A DNA stretch of 64,000 nucleotides, taken from contig NZ_CP139249.1 in NCBI RefSeq assembly GCF_034064985.1, forward strand, positions 2,170,001 to 2,234,000, given 5' to 3'. Position 1 is the stretch's first letter; each line of letters opens with the position of its first letter. The notes beneath the pieces are model-generated. The model made no database searches, had not been told where the DNA came from, and saw nothing but the letters and a program-made list of their open reading frames with translations. Origin of the DNA: Acinetobacter pittii. Lineage in GTDB: Bacteria > Pseudomonadota > Gammaproteobacteria > Pseudomonadales > Moraxellaceae. Shown one piece after another: positions 9,009 to 18,447 of the stretch. The translations under genes and the position numbers were made by a program.

Positions 9009-9728
9009 ATGAATTTTTTCATGGATGACCGAATATTGGACCTAATTTATATTAACCGACTAAAAGAGAACACTTGGTTTAGTGTGCTTCCAGAAACATT
9101 CCAAAATTTTATTTTAGAACATGGCAAACAAATCACCTTTGAAAAAAATAGCTATGTTTTCCATGCTCAAGATATATTTGATGGCATTTATACTGTACTT
9201 GAAGGCTCAATTAGTTTGGGTTATGTGGACGTAAATGGTAATGAAGCACTCTCTGCAATTGCTGAGCCGATTATGTGGTTTGGTGAAATATCTTTAATTG
9301 ATCATGAACCACGCTCGCACGATGCTATTGCTTTGAAAAAAAGTACAGTTCTACATATTCCTGCAAAACCATTAAATGATCTACTCAAAGACAATCCATA
9401 TTATTGGTATTATTTTGCACGTTTAACGAGCCAAAAACTCAGGTATGTTTTCTTAGAACAGATTGCAATACAAACACGCAGTATTTCTCAAAGGCTGGCT
9501 CAGCGTCTTCTATTCATTTTAGAAGGTTATGGGAATCATATTCTTATTCAAGATCATCACATCCATATTTCTCAAGAACAGTTGGCAAATATGCTGACCA
9601 CATCTAGGCAGACGATCAATCATGAACTCAGCCTGCTCGAAAAACAGAAAATCATTAAAATTGCTTTTAGAAAAATTGAGATTTTAGATATTGAGAAATT
9701 GAAAGTAGTTGCTCAAGCACAATCCTAA
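9009..9728 (+). CDS. Crp/Fnr-family transcriptional regulator
   Basis: A 239-residue protein with an N-terminal cyclic-nucleotide-binding-type beta roll (about residues 25-140; FDGIYTVLEGSISLGYVDVNGNEA and WFGEISLIDHEPRSHDA) and a C-terminal winged helix. The recognition region is ISQEQLANMLTTSRQTINHELSLLEKQKII. No cluster of cysteines as in Fnr is seen, and the canonical cAMP-contacting RxS motif of Crp is not clear, so the effector is unknown. The start is uncertain: ATG at 9009 or at 9021, neither with a strong ribosome binding site. It is transcribed alone, divergent from the DUF962 gene. Confidence 0.85.
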   Translation: MNFFMDDRILDLIYINRLKENTWFSVLPETFQNFILEHGKQITFEKNSYVFHAQDIFDGIYTVLEGSISLGYVDVNGNEALSAIAEPIMWFGEISLIDHEPRSHDAIALKKSTVLHIPAKPLNDLLKDNPYYWYYFARLTSQKLRYVFLEQIAIQTRSISQRLAQRLLFILEGYGNHILIQDHHIHISQEQLANMLTTSRQTINHELSLLEKQKIIKIAFRKIEILDIEKLKVVAQAQS

Positions 9729-9900
9729 TCTTTACACAGGAGGCTAAATAATAAAAACTTAAAATTAAATTAAAAAATTAGATAACACTGCAAATCAAAA
9801 CATTGTTCAAACTCTATTTCCACAAAATAAATGTGTTAAAGCAGATATTTTCATCCTACACTCAAGCTGAGCAATAATACTCAACAAGGCGCTGATTAAC

Positions 9901-10236
9901 ATGAAAAAATTATCAACAATTCTTACAGCAGGCGTATTGGCTATGTTAAGTGTTTCGGCATTTGCATGTCCTAAAGGAACTCAACTACAAGGCGGTACAG
10001 GACCAAATCACAAAGGTGGAAAATGTGTAGCTGTACATGGAAAAACTACCGCTCAAAAAGCCAAGAAAGAGGTAACTAAAACTAAACAGGATGTTAAAAA
10101 AGACTTAAGCACTCAAAAACATGATGCAATAACTAGTGCAACTCATGCTCAACATGAATCACAGCAAATGACTCATCAAATGAAACAAGATGCTGTGAAA
10201 ACTGCAAACACCGCTAAAGCTGCCACAAAACCGTAA
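9901..10236 (+). CDS. Small secreted Lys/Thr/Ala-rich protein, unknown function
   Basis: A 111-residue protein with a clear Sec signal peptide: a KK n-region, hydrophobic LTAGVLAMLSVSAFA, and likely cleavage after residue 22. The mature protein begins CPKGTQLQGGTGPNHKGGKC, with two cysteines about 20 residues apart that may form a disulfide. The remaining 70 residues are low complexity, rich in Lys, Thr, Gln, His and Ala (AQKAKKEVTKTKQDVKKDL), and likely helical or disordered. There is no lipobox. No function is recognised. It is a single gene with a terminator directly after it. Confidence 0.75.
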   Translation: MKKLSTILTAGVLAMLSVSAFACPKGTQLQGGTGPNHKGGKCVAVHGKTTAQKAKKEVTKTKQDVKKDLSTQKHDAITSATHAQHESQQMTHQMKQDAVKTANTAKAATKP

Positions 10237-10264
10237 TTCACATTCACTCATTATCGTTTAAAAG

Positions 10265-10297
10265 CAAAAAAGCGAGATTGATCATCTCGCTTTTTTA
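10265..10297. terminator. Intrinsic terminator between the small secreted protein and the lipoprotein gene
   Basis: GCGAGAT (10272-10278), loop TGATC, ATCTCGC (10284-10290), with A6 before and T6 after. It is suited to both convergent genes. Confidence 0.88.
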
Positions 10298-10309
10298 TAT
10301 GTATAGGCT

Positions 10310-10801
10310 TTATTTAGGAGATGTGTTTCCTAAATTCGGGTTTTCAATCGCTTCCTTACACTGTTGTTTATCACGCTCATAATCTGCCTGTTTCTGAGCA
10401 ACCGAACTATTATTTTCAAGCGTTTCGCGCGCCCATACATCTAGACTCGTTAAAGCTTTACGGCAAAGCGCATATTTACCTTCAGTGACCGAATCTGTCA
10501 TTTTCACATTGATACGCCAGTCTGTACTCAATTGGCGTAAAGGTTTACGAACTTTGTCATCAATTTGGCTGAGTTGTTTTTCATAAACTAAATGCTCAAC
10601 CGTGTTAATCAATGTCCATGCTTTTTGAGCATAAACAGTTGCATCATTGGTTAGTTTCGGTGCTGGCTTAATTTCTACTTTTTTTTCTGCACCCTGATTA
10701 CCATTATCACAGCCCTGCAATGTAAAAATACCTGCACTTATCATGGCGATATAAACTAAACGAATCTTTGCCTTGAACATATCAAACTGCCGATTAAACA
10801 T
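10310..10801 (-). CDS. Putative lipoprotein, unknown function
   Basis: A 163-residue protein with a lipoprotein signal peptide: hydrophobic VYIAMISAGIFTLQGC with a lipobox ending at a cysteine about 31 residues in (24 if the second ATG at 10780 is used). The mature part is charged and mostly helical, with two or three later cysteines (YALCRKALTSL and DKQQCKEAIEN). No domain is recognised. Neither start codon has a clear ribosome binding site. It is convergent with the small secreted protein and divergent from azlC. Localisation to a membrane by lipid anchor is inferred from the lipobox. Confidence 0.7.
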   Translation of the reverse strand: MFNRQFDMFKAKIRLVYIAMISAGIFTLQGCDNGNQGAEKKVEIKPAPKLTNDATVYAQKAWTLINTVEHLVYEKQLSQIDDKVRKPLRQLSTDWRINVKMTDSVTEGKYALCRKALTSLDVWARETLENNSSVAQKQADYERDKQQCKEAIENPNLGNTSPK

Positions 10802-10883
10802 TTCGGCACTATGCTATTAAATTCGGCTACAATACTCAATCTTTCAAGTATTTTTATCATTTGGTTTATTGCCAAGGTGTATT

Positions 10884-11624
10884 GTGTCCGAACAACAATT
10901 GATGCCTGCCCAAACAGCAACTTTTTGGCAAGGCGCCAAAGATAGCCAAGCTATCGTACTCACCTATTTACCCGTTTCTTTTGCCTTTGGCGTTTCTGCA
11001 TCTCAGTTTGGTTTTACACCATGGGAAGCTTTTTTTCTATCTTGTTCAATGTATGCTGGCGCTAGCCAATTTTTGGTTGTCGCTCTTTTGGCTAGCGGTT
11101 CATCCATCTGGCTAACAGCATTAACAGTCATTGCACTAGATATTCGCCATGTCCTGTATGGACCTGCTCTATACAACCTGATTCCAAACAAATTAAATCT
11201 TAAGAAAACGGCAGTATGGGCTTGGGGCTTAACGGATGAAGTTTTTGCCAGTGGAATGATCCAACTTTCACAACGCAGACAACAATGGACCGAGTCTTGG
11301 ATGCTTGGCTTAAGCCTATTTAGTTGGATGGCTTGGGCAAGTGGCTCTTTGTTAGGTGGATTATTTGCCGATCAAGTTGCTCATTTACCAAAGTTTTTAC
11401 AAGCAGCTTTAGACTTCTTATTACCTGCTTTATTTTTAAGTTTTTTATTAGCGGCATTTGAACGAAAGCATAGCCTTGTTGTTGCTGTATCTTTAGTAGT
11501 TTCAGCTTTGGCCTGTTATTGGATTAACTTATCAGCTGCTATTTTTATTGGTATTTTTTCAGGCATTTTAGCTGGTCTATTTAAATATTATGTGCTGAAA
11601 CAACATGATGAGGTTGAGGCTTAA
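10884..11624 (+). CDS. azlC: AzlC-family branched-chain amino acid exporter, large subunit
   Basis: A 246-residue membrane protein with six to eight predicted helices. The AzlC signature is PVSFAFGVSASQFGFTPWEA followed by SMYAGASQFLVVALL, then DIRHVLYGPAL, all near the N-terminus. AzlCD (YgaZH in E. coli) exports branched-chain amino acids. The start is a GTG at 10884 with AAGG at 10874-10877; an ATG at 10902 is possible, and a TTG at 10869 is unlikely because it precedes the ribosome binding site. azlD follows at once, the start being two bases after the azlC stop region, so the two subunits are made together. Confidence 0.88.
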   Translation: MSEQQLMPAQTATFWQGAKDSQAIVLTYLPVSFAFGVSASQFGFTPWEAFFLSCSMYAGASQFLVVALLASGSSIWLTALTVIALDIRHVLYGPALYNLIPNKLNLKKTAVWAWGLTDEVFASGMIQLSQRRQQWTESWMLGLSLFSWMAWASGSLLGGLFADQVAHLPKFLQAALDFLLPALFLSFLLAAFERKHSLVVAVSLVVSALACYWINLSAAIFIGIFSGILAGLFKYYVLKQHDEVEA

Positions 11625-11625
11625 T

Positions 11626-11967
11626 ATGAACCTAGAAATTATTCTGGTCGGCATTATTGTGGGTATAGCCAATTTTGCTTCACGCTTTGGACCTTTTTTC
11701 GTAATACAAAAACTACAGGGCAACCAACAAAGACGCGGCTCAATCTGGATCAAAATTGCCTTAGGAAGTATTGGAATATCTGCAATTAGTGCCATGCTTG
11801 TAGTTGCTACTCTTCCACCTCTCCTTGAAACCCCAAATAAGATTTTAGCAATGGTTATCGGTTTTATAGTTCTAGCTGGTCTTTATTTTAAATTTAAGAA
11901 AATCGTACCAGCAACTTTAACTGCCGCAATTGTTTATGGTCTGATCTATACTTATTTACCTTTATAA
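11626..11967 (+). CDS. azlD: AzlD-family branched-chain amino acid exporter, small subunit
   Basis: A 113-residue hydrophobic protein with four predicted helices, the standard size for AzlD/YgaH. Landmarks are an N-terminal GIANFASRFGPFFV, the central WIKIALGSIGISAISAMLV, and the C-terminal VPATLTAAIVYGLIYTYLPL. GAGGTTGAGG precedes the ATG, and the azlC stop codon ends at 11624. An upstream in-frame ATG at 11605 lies inside azlC and would add residues before the first helix. It functions with AzlC as a heteromeric exporter by family. Confidence 0.86.
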   Translation: MNLEIILVGIIVGIANFASRFGPFFVIQKLQGNQQRRGSIWIKIALGSIGISAISAMLVVATLPPLLETPNKILAMVIGFIVLAGLYFKFKKIVPATLTAAIVYGLIYTYLPL

Positions 11968-12098
11968 ATAGATAAACTTATTTTCCTTATATAAAATAAA
12001 ATCTGGCCAGAGGCGTTTAAGACTGAAACTTCTGGCTTGGAAAATTTAATTTTTGAATTGATTAAAAAGATAACCTTAGCTACTTAATAGAGATAAAA

Positions 12099-12488
12099 AT
12101 GTCACAAGTTAAAATTTATGCAAATGAACAAACCATTATGCAGTACCGAGAATTACTTTCTCATGCAATCCATCAGGCGGTTATTGAAGAATTGAAATAT
12201 CCTGTTGAGAAAAGATTTCAACGTTTTATCAGCCTTAAACCAGGAAATTTCATTTACCCTTCTGACAGAAGCCAGCATTACATTATTATTGAACTTTCAA
12301 TGTTTGCAGGCCGCAGTGCAGCTACTAAAAAGCAGCTTATCCAAACCTTATTTCGTAATATTCAAGAACAATGTAGAATTTCTCCACAAGACATTGAAAT
12401 TACTATTTTTGAAACACCTAAAGAAAATTGGGGCATCCGTGGTAAAAATGCGGATGAATTGCTTTTAAACTATCAGGTTAATATCTAA
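12099..12488 (+). CDS. Tautomerase-fold family protein lacking the usual Pro-1
   Basis: A 129-residue protein matching the two-repeat tautomerase family (Tautomerase_2 type). VKIYANEQTIMQYRELLSHAIHQAVIEEL corresponds to the first beta-alpha unit, HYIIIELSMFAGRSAATKKQLI to the second, and ITIFETPKENWGIRG to the C-terminal motif that normally reads like a conserved NPxEDWSF block. Active tautomerases use an N-terminal proline exposed after Met removal; here the start reads Met-Ser-Gln-Val-Lys. The catalytic base therefore appears absent, or the start is wrong, though no better start is seen. TAGAGAT lies upstream. It is a single gene. Confidence 0.75.
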   Translation: MSQVKIYANEQTIMQYRELLSHAIHQAVIEELKYPVEKRFQRFISLKPGNFIYPSDRSQHYIIIELSMFAGRSAATKKQLIQTLFRNIQEQCRISPQDIEITIFETPKENWGIRGKNADELLLNYQVNI

Positions 12489-12540
12489 AAACCACTTTTT
12501 TAATTGTCCGACAAAATTACTTTTTTATGCATGATAAGGC

Positions 12541-12568
12541 TTAACTCCACCATAAGTTCTGCTATGCT
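12541..12568 (+). promoter_or_regulatory. Candidate sigma-70 promoter of purT
   Basis: TTAACT (12541-12546), a 16-bp spacer, and TATGCT (12563-12568). The expected transcript start near 12575 leaves a short leader before the purT start at 12599. By-eye match only. Confidence 0.3.
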
Positions 12569-12598
12569 TAAAAAAATAATTTTGTCAGGATGATTCGC

Positions 12599-13807
12599 AT
12601 GAGCGTGACACTCGGTACCCCACTTCAATCTTCTGCATTTAAAGTTTTATTGTTAGGTTCAGGAGAGCTTGGCAAAGAAGTTGTAATTTCCTTACAACGC
12701 CTTGGTGTAGAAGTACATGCAGCCGACCGTTATGATCACGCACCAGCAATGCAAGTTGCACATTTTTCTTATGTGTTAAACATGGCAGATCCTGCCCAAT
12801 TAAAACAACTCATCGAGAAAATTAAACCAAATTTAATTGTTCCAGAAATTGAAGCAATTGCGACTGAAGTTTTACTTGAGATTGAAGCGAGCAAAGTAGC
12901 AACTGTCATCCCTTCTGCTAAAGCTGTAAACCTGACTATGAACCGTGAAGGCATCCGACGTCTTGCGGCTGAAGAACTTGGCCTACCTACTTCTGCTTAT
13001 CGTTTTGCTGATACGCTCGAAAGCTTCCGCGCCGCTTGCGATGACATTGGTTATCCAAACTTTGTAAAACCGGTCATGTCTTCGTCTGGTAAAGGTCAGT
13101 CTCGTGTAAAAAGTTTCGATGAAGTCGATGCTGCTTGGGAATATGCAATGCAAGGTGGCCGTGTTAACCAAGGCACGGTCATTATTGAATCTCAAATTGA
13201 TTTTGATTTTGAAATTACATTACTTACCGTTCGCGCTAAAAACCCTGAAACTGGTGAAATCGAAACTCATTACTGTGACCCAATTGGTCACCGCCAAGAT
13301 GCCGGGGATTATGTAGAAAGCTGGCAACCTCAACCAATGACGGCGGCGGCACTCGAAGAAGCAAAACGTATTGCAAATAAAGTGACAACTGCACTTGGTG
13401 GCTGTGGTATTTTTGGTGTAGAACTGTTTATTAAAAGCGACAAGGTTTGGTTTAGTGAAGTCTCACCTCGCCCACACGATACAGGACTCGTAACTTTAGC
13501 ATCTCAGTTTCAAAGTGAATTTGAACTGCATGCACGTGCAATTTTAGGTTTACCTGTAAACACAGCACGCCACAGTGTTGCAGCAAGTGCGGTAATTTAT
13601 GCTGGAGTTGATGCCAGCAATTTAAGTTATAGCAATCTCAATGTAGCTTTAACACACCCAGACACCGATTTACGCCTGTTTGGCAAACCAGAAGGTTTCA
13701 AACGTCGTCGTATGGGTGTAGCAACCGCTCGTGCTGAAAATACTGATCTTGCTCGTACTTTAGCGAAAGAAACCGCTGATCAAGTAAGCGTTCAAACAAA
13801 CTCATAA
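12599..13807 (+). CDS. purT: Phosphoribosylglycinamide formyltransferase 2 (formate-dependent)
   Basis: A 402-residue ATP-grasp enzyme of purine synthesis that uses formate and ATP to formylate glycinamide ribonucleotide. The N-terminus [24 protein letters not shown] (read as two overlapping motifs, GSGELGKEV and RLGVEV) is diagnostic of PurT. ATP-grasp residues appear in [16 protein letters not shown] near residue 155, and the metal site in [20 protein letters not shown] near 280. Length is close to the E. coli enzyme (392). ATG 12599 is chosen because AGGA lies eight bases upstream; the ATG at 12590 overlaps that site. The upstream gap holds a plausible promoter. Confidence 0.95.
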   Translation: MSVTLGTPLQSSAFKVLLLGSGELGKEVVISLQRLGVEVHAADRYDHAPAMQVAHFSYVLNMADPAQLKQLIEKIKPNLIVPEIEAIATEVLLEIEASKVATVIPSAKAVNLTMNREGIRRLAAEELGLPTSAYRFADTLESFRAACDDIGYPNFVKPVMSSSGKGQSRVKSFDEVDAAWEYAMQGGRVNQGTVIIESQIDFDFEITLLTVRAKNPETGEIETHYCDPIGHRQDAGDYVESWQPQPMTAAALEEAKRIANKVTTALGGCGIFGVELFIKSDKVWFSEVSPRPHDTGLVTLASQFQSEFELHARAILGLPVNTARHSVAASAVIYAGVDASNLSYSNLNVALTHPDTDLRLFGKPEGFKRRRMGVATARAENTDLARTLAKETADQVSVQTNS

Positions 13808-13834
13808 TTTTTACTTATTGGTAGACCCATTTTC

Positions 13835-16498
13835 ATGATCAATATATCGCCATTGTTGAACTATGTCTCAAGTCATCATGATATTAAAGCCATTAATCAA
13901 TGGCGAACGGATGTAGAAAAGCAGTTGCAAGATTCATATGAAAATGGGCAATCTATTCGTGAAATCATTAAAGCCCGTTCAGATTTAGTAGATGAAGCAC
14001 TGATCTTTTTATGGAAACATGCTGAACTCGATCAGACAGAACTGGGCCTTTTTGCTGTAGGCGGTTATGGGCGCCGTGAGATGTTGCCCTATTCTGACGT
14101 TGATATCATGATTTTATCGGAGCATGAAATTAACGAAGAAAACGAAAAACGTATCTCTACATTTATTTCTTCTTTATGGGACGTTGGCAATTTCAAACCC
14201 GGCATTAGTGTTCGCACCATTCAAAGCTGTGTTGAACAGGCCGCTACCGATTTAACCGTTGCAACAACTTTAATTGAGGCGCGGTTAATTACTGGCAATA
14301 ATCAGCTTGCGAAATGGCCTCGCCGTATTGTTTCGCAGACATGGACAGATAAAACATTTTATGACGCAAAAATGGCCGAACAAGCCAAGCGTTATCACCA
14401 ACACAACAATACTGAAAGTAATTTAGAACCCGACATTAAAAATGCACCAGGCGGTATCCGTGACATTAACCAAATTGGCTGGATTGCAAAACGTCACTTT
14501 CGCGTAAACCGTATTTATGACTTAGTGCATTTAGGTTTCATTTCAGAGTTTGAATTGGCAGTTTTAGAAGAAGCAGAAAGTTTTCTTTGGGAAATTCGAC
14601 ATCATTTACACCGTTTAGCTAAACGTGATGAAAACCGTTTACTCTTTGACCACCAAAGAGAAATTGCCGCGAAATTTGGATATGTGCGTCAAGAAGGCCA
14701 ACCTGTAAATTATGGGGTTGAGCAGTTCATGAAACGCTACTACCGTACGGCGCAGCAAATTTCAACACTCAATGAAATGTTGCTTGCGTATTTTAGCGAG
14801 TCAGTGATTACTCCTCGACTGCCCAACTATGAACGCAAAATTGAAGTCGTTAACGATCACTTTAAGATTGTCGACAATAAACTTGCCGTACAACATCACA
14901 AAATATTCGCAGAGCATCCAAGCGCGATTTTAGAGTTGTTCTATATTTTAGCCAATCGACCAGATATTGAAGGAATCCGCGCTCGGACTTTACGCTTACT
15001 TATTCTTGCTGCGAAACGAATCAACCAAAGTTATCGCGATAATCCAGAGCATCAAGCACTGTTTATGTCGATTATTCGTTCACCATATCGTTTATACGAT
15101 ACCTTGGTTGCGATGAAACGTTATGGGGTTTTAGGAAACTATATTCCTGCTTTTGGCCAAATTATGGGCCTTATGCAATATGACCTATTCCATATCTATA
15201 CGGTCGATGCTCATACATTATTATTGCTGCGTAATTTAAATCGTTTTAGAGAACCTGAATTTGCCAAAGAATTTCCTGTAGTAAGTTCAGTTTTCCAACG
15301 TCTTGCTCGTCAAGATATTGTCTTTATTGCTGCTTTATTCCATGACATTGCAAAAGGTCGCGGTGGTGACCATAGTGAACTTGGTGCAGAAGATGCAATT
15401 GAGTTTGGACGTGCACACGGTTTTACAGAACGTGAATGCAAATTAATTGCATGGCTCATTCAAAACCATTTGCTCATGTCTTTGACCGCTCAGAAAAAAG
15501 ATATTTCTGATCCTGATGTCGTGAAAGATTTTGCAGAAAAACTTGGCGACATGGAGCATCTTGATTATCTCTACACTTTAACAGTTGCAGATATTAACGC
15601 CACAAATCCAAAACTTTGGAACACATGGCGCGCATCGCTTATGCGTCAGCTTTATACGCATGCCCGTGATGTAATCCGTACAGGTTTAGGTCGTCCTGTT
15701 GACTACCAAATGTTAATTGAAGACACCAAATTTGCAGCAAGTGAATTACTGGTAAATAACTTCGCATTGGCAGATGTCGAAAAAGTATGGCAAGAACTTG
15801 GTGATGAATACTTCATCAAAGAGTCAGCAGACGAAATTGCATGGCATACACAAGCAATTTTAAAACACGGCGATAATCCGGAGCCATTAGTGCTCTTGCG
15901 TGCTCACCGTAAAGCAGCTCAAGATGCAGTACAAATCTTTATTTATACACGCGATCAACCTAACCTGTTTGCCACGACTGTTGCCGTTTTAGACCGAATG
16001 AACTTAGACGTTCAGGACGCAAAAATTATCACGGCAAGTACAGCATTTAGCTTAGACACCTATGTTGTACTTGACCGTTTCGGTACGTTGCTTACCGACC
16101 CAGCGCGTGAAGAAACCGTTAAAAATGCATTAGTGAAGGCGCTTAGCCAACCAGACCAATATCCGGGACTCATGCAACGCCGTATTCCGCGTCAATTACG
16201 TCACTTCGATATTGAAAATACAGTCGATGTAACATTAAATGAAGCCTTACAGCAAAATATGGTCGAAATTTCAACACTCGATCACCCCGGCCTACTTGCA
16301 CGCGTGGGTGGTTTATTTATGATGCAAGGTTTAGACATCCATTCAGCCCGAATCGCAACTTTAGGTGAACGTGCCGAAGATATTTTCTTTGTCACCAAAA
16401 AAGATGGTAAACCGCTGAATCACGAAGAGGTCAAACTCTTCTCGGAAAAACTGAAAGCTGCATTAGATGAAGCATCTAATCAAATTTGTCAGCACTGA
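13835..16498 (+). CDS. glnD: [Protein-PII] uridylyltransferase / uridylyl-removing enzyme GlnD
   Basis: An 887-residue bifunctional nitrogen sensor that uridylylates PII when glutamine is low and removes UMP when it is high. The nucleotidyltransferase site [17 protein letters not shown] lies near residues 77-93. An HD domain follows ([20 protein letters not shown] near 500-520), then two C-terminal ACT domains ([18 protein letters not shown] near 710 and [20 protein letters not shown] near 817) that sense glutamine. The length matches the family. Its product feeds the PII/NtrB/NtrC route, which is relevant to the two sigma-54-type promoters elsewhere in the window. dapC follows 25 nt after the stop. 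Confidence 0.97.
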   Translation: MINISPLLNYVSSHHDIKAINQWRTDVEKQLQDSYENGQSIREIIKARSDLVDEALIFLWKHAELDQTELGLFAVGGYGRREMLPYSDVDIMILSEHEINEENEKRISTFISSLWDVGNFKPGISVRTIQSCVEQAATDLTVATTLIEARLITGNNQLAKWPRRIVSQTWTDKTFYDAKMAEQAKRYHQHNNTESNLEPDIKNAPGGIRDINQIGWIAKRHFRVNRIYDLVHLGFISEFELAVLEEAESFLWEIRHHLHRLAKRDENRLLFDHQREIAAKFGYVRQEGQPVNYGVEQFMKRYYRTAQQISTLNEMLLAYFSESVITPRLPNYERKIEVVNDHFKIVDNKLAVQHHKIFAEHPSAILELFYILANRPDIEGIRARTLRLLILAAKRINQSYRDNPEHQALFMSIIRSPYRLYDTLVAMKRYGVLGNYIPAFGQIMGLMQYDLFHIYTVDAHTLLLLRNLNRFREPEFAKEFPVVSSVFQRLARQDIVFIAALFHDIAKGRGGDHSELGAEDAIEFGRAHGFTERECKLIAWLIQNHLLMSLTAQKKDISDPDVVKDFAEKLGDMEHLDYLYTLTVADINATNPKLWNTWRASLMRQLYTHARDVIRTGLGRPVDYQMLIEDTKFAASELLVNNFALADVEKVWQELGDEYFIKESADEIAWHTQAILKHGDNPEPLVLLRAHRKAAQDAVQIFIYTRDQPNLFATTVAVLDRMNLDVQDAKIITASTAFSLDTYVVLDRFGTLLTDPAREETVKNALVKALSQPDQYPGLMQRRIPRQLRHFDIENTVDVTLNEALQQNMVEISTLDHPGLLARVGGLFMMQGLDIHSARIATLGERAEDIFFVTKKDGKPLNHEEVKLFSEKLKAALDEASNQICQH

Positions 16499-16523
16499 AA
16501 CTCAACTACTTGGTAACTGTTTA

Positions 16524-17693
16524 ATGAACTCTAGCTTGTCGTTATTACACCCGTATCCATTTGAAAAGTTAAACCAACTTTTTAAGGATACTACTCCTGC
16601 TAACCTTCCCTTGATTCCTCTATCAATTGGCGAACCTAAGCATCCAGCACCAGAGTTTGTTAAACAGGCTATTATTGATAACTTTAACCATTTATCAACT
16701 TATCCAAACAGTAAAGGCTTACCTGAGCTTCGCCAAAGTATTGCAAATTGGTTAACTAAGCGCTTTAAACTTAACAGCATTAGTGCTGAAAACCACATCT
16801 TGCCTGTCTCAGGTACACGTGAAGGTATTTTTTCTTTTGTACAGGCATTAATTAATCGTGAAGATGCACCTTATGTGGTGATGCCGAACCCGTTTTATCA
16901 AATTTATGAAGGTGCAGCTTTACTTGCAGGTGCAAAGCCATACTTCATTAATTGCACGGAAGAAAATGGCTATTTAGGCGACTTTGATGCTGTACCAGCT
17001 GAAGTTTGGGAAAAGACAGCCCTTCTTTTTGTATGTACACCGGGTAACCCAACAGGTACTGTGCTTTCTAAAGAACAATTTAAAAAGCTAATCGCCTTAT
17101 CTGATCAATATAATTTCGTTATTGCTTCTGATGAATGCTACTCAGAGCTTTGGTTTGACCAAGCACCTACTGGTCTATTAGAAGTTTGTGCTGAGCTTGG
17201 CCGTGATGACTACAAAAACTGTATCGTATTTCATTCACTTTCAAAACGTTCAAACTTACCGGGTCTGCGTTCAGGTTTTGTAGCAGGTGATGCCGATCTG
17301 TTAAAGCCATATTTGCAATACCGCACCTATCACGGCGCTGCAATGCCAGTACAACACCAGCTTGCTTCAATCGCAGCGTGGAACGATGAAAACCATGTTG
17401 AAGAAAACCGTAAGCAATATCGTGCAAAATTTGACTTATTTCAATCTGAACTAGGCCATTTGCTCCCACTACAAAAACCTGATGCTGGATTTTATTACTG
17501 GTTAAAAGTTGATAATGATGAAACTTTTGCCAAGATGCTGATGGAAAAAGCCCACATTAAAGTTTTACCGGGCCGTTATTTATCTCGTGATACCGAACAA
17601 GGTAACCCTGGAGCCAACCATGTACGTATGGCGTTAGTGGCAGACTTAGCTCAATGTGAAGAAGTGGTTAAACGCTTAAAAATGATTCTGTAA
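16524..17693 (+). CDS. dapC: Succinyldiaminopimelate transaminase DapC
   Basis: A 389-residue fold-type I PLP aminotransferase. PLP-binding features are FVCTPGNPTGTVL near residue 170, ASDECYSELWF near 198 and the lysine in FHSLSKRSNLPGLRSGF near 235-250. The DapC-type N-terminus reads LHPYPFEKLNQLF and PLSIGEPKHPAP. By family it makes N-succinyl-LL-2,6-diaminopimelate in lysine and cell-wall synthesis. The ATG at 16524 is chosen; the in-frame ATG at 16467 overlaps glnD by 32 nt. It is likely co-transcribed with glnD. Subfamily assignment rests on the N-terminal motif and the glnD neighbourhood. Confidence 0.88.
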   Translation: MNSSLSLLHPYPFEKLNQLFKDTTPANLPLIPLSIGEPKHPAPEFVKQAIIDNFNHLSTYPNSKGLPELRQSIANWLTKRFKLNSISAENHILPVSGTREGIFSFVQALINREDAPYVVMPNPFYQIYEGAALLAGAKPYFINCTEENGYLGDFDAVPAEVWEKTALLFVCTPGNPTGTVLSKEQFKKLIALSDQYNFVIASDECYSELWFDQAPTGLLEVCAELGRDDYKNCIVFHSLSKRSNLPGLRSGFVAGDADLLKPYLQYRTYHGAAMPVQHQLASIAAWNDENHVEENRKQYRAKFDLFQSELGHLLPLQKPDAGFYYWLKVDNDETFAKMLMEKAHIKVLPGRYLSRDTEQGNPGANHVRMALVADLAQCEEVVKRLKMIL

Positions 17694-17705
17694 GCCTCTT
17701 CTTAG

Positions 17706-17740
17706 CAGTTGTACAGCCTTTTACTCAGGTTGTACAACTG
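17706..17740. terminator. Long hairpin between convergent dapC and lysE-family gene
   Basis: CAGTTGTACA (17706-17715) pairs perfectly with TGTACAACTG (17731-17740), and four more inner pairs extend the stem around a small loop. It lacks a T-run, so it may act as a weak or protein-assisted terminator for both strands. Confidence 0.55.
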
Positions 17741-17750
17741 GGCTATAACA

Positions 17751-18383
17751 CTATTTATATGTAATCAAAAGCACAGCAAAAAGAATAAAAGCGATACCAG
17801 AACAATAGTATAAACCTGTCGCAGAGCGCTTAATTTTGTCTAAAACTCGTTCCTGAGTAAGTAGTCTAACTAATAAGATATTCCAGATTAAAACCACTCC
17901 GACCATCCATCCACTCATCAGTAATTTTTGAAATAAACTAAAATCATTTTGAATAAGCAGCATCAAACTACTGTAGAACATAATATTTTTAGGATTTAGG
18001 AGACTGGACTGCAAGCCCAAAGCTAAGCTTTTAATCTTATTTTTATAACTGGACTCTTGTTCAACCAAACTATTTTCAGCAACAGTAATATTTAAATTTG
18101 TTCCTTGAGTGGCTCTAAAACAAAGAAAACTCAAATAAGCTAAATATCCAGCCCCCAGCCATTTAAGTACTAAAAGAATGGTTGCACTTAAATTACCAAG
18201 CATCATAAATCCAAATAGACACACCATTAAGATCAAGGCATTACCCAACGTAATTCCTGCAATGATGCCATATGTATACCGTGAACCTTTTTGCAAAAGA
18301 CTAGTGAGTATAAGGAAAAAATCTGGACCTGGAGATAACAATGCTAAAAAGTGGGTAAAGGCAATAACCAAAAAAACTTCCAT
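17751..18383 (-). CDS. LysE/RhtB-family amino acid exporter
   Basis: A 210-residue protein with six predicted membrane helices. The LysE family signature is FTHFLALLSPGPDFFLILTS at the N-terminus, and SLLNPKNIMFYSSLMLLI lies in the middle. The family exports basic or neutral amino acids and related metabolites; the substrate here is unknown. It lies 64 nt downstream of an AraC-type regulator on the same strand, which suggests the regulator controls it or is co-transcribed with it. No strong ribosome binding site precedes the ATG. Confidence 0.88.
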   Translation of the reverse strand: MEVFLVIAFTHFLALLSPGPDFFLILTSLLQKGSRYTYGIIAGITLGNALILMVCLFGFMMLGNLSATILLVLKWLGAGYLAYLSFLCFRATQGTNLNITVAENSLVEQESSYKNKIKSLALGLQSSLLNPKNIMFYSSLMLLIQNDFSLFQKLLMSGWMVGVVLIWNILLVRLLTQERVLDKIKRSATGLYYCSGIAFILFAVLLITYK

Positions 18384-18447
18384 AACGATTTCATCTTTAA
18401 AACTGTATGGAATAGCTTAAAAATAGAGAAAATTAATTTCTTGTAAA

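Noticed and set aside
12001..12040. GCCAGA/TCTGGC repeat after azlD as a terminator
   Set aside because: The arms are only six bases around a long, bulged loop, and no T-run follows.
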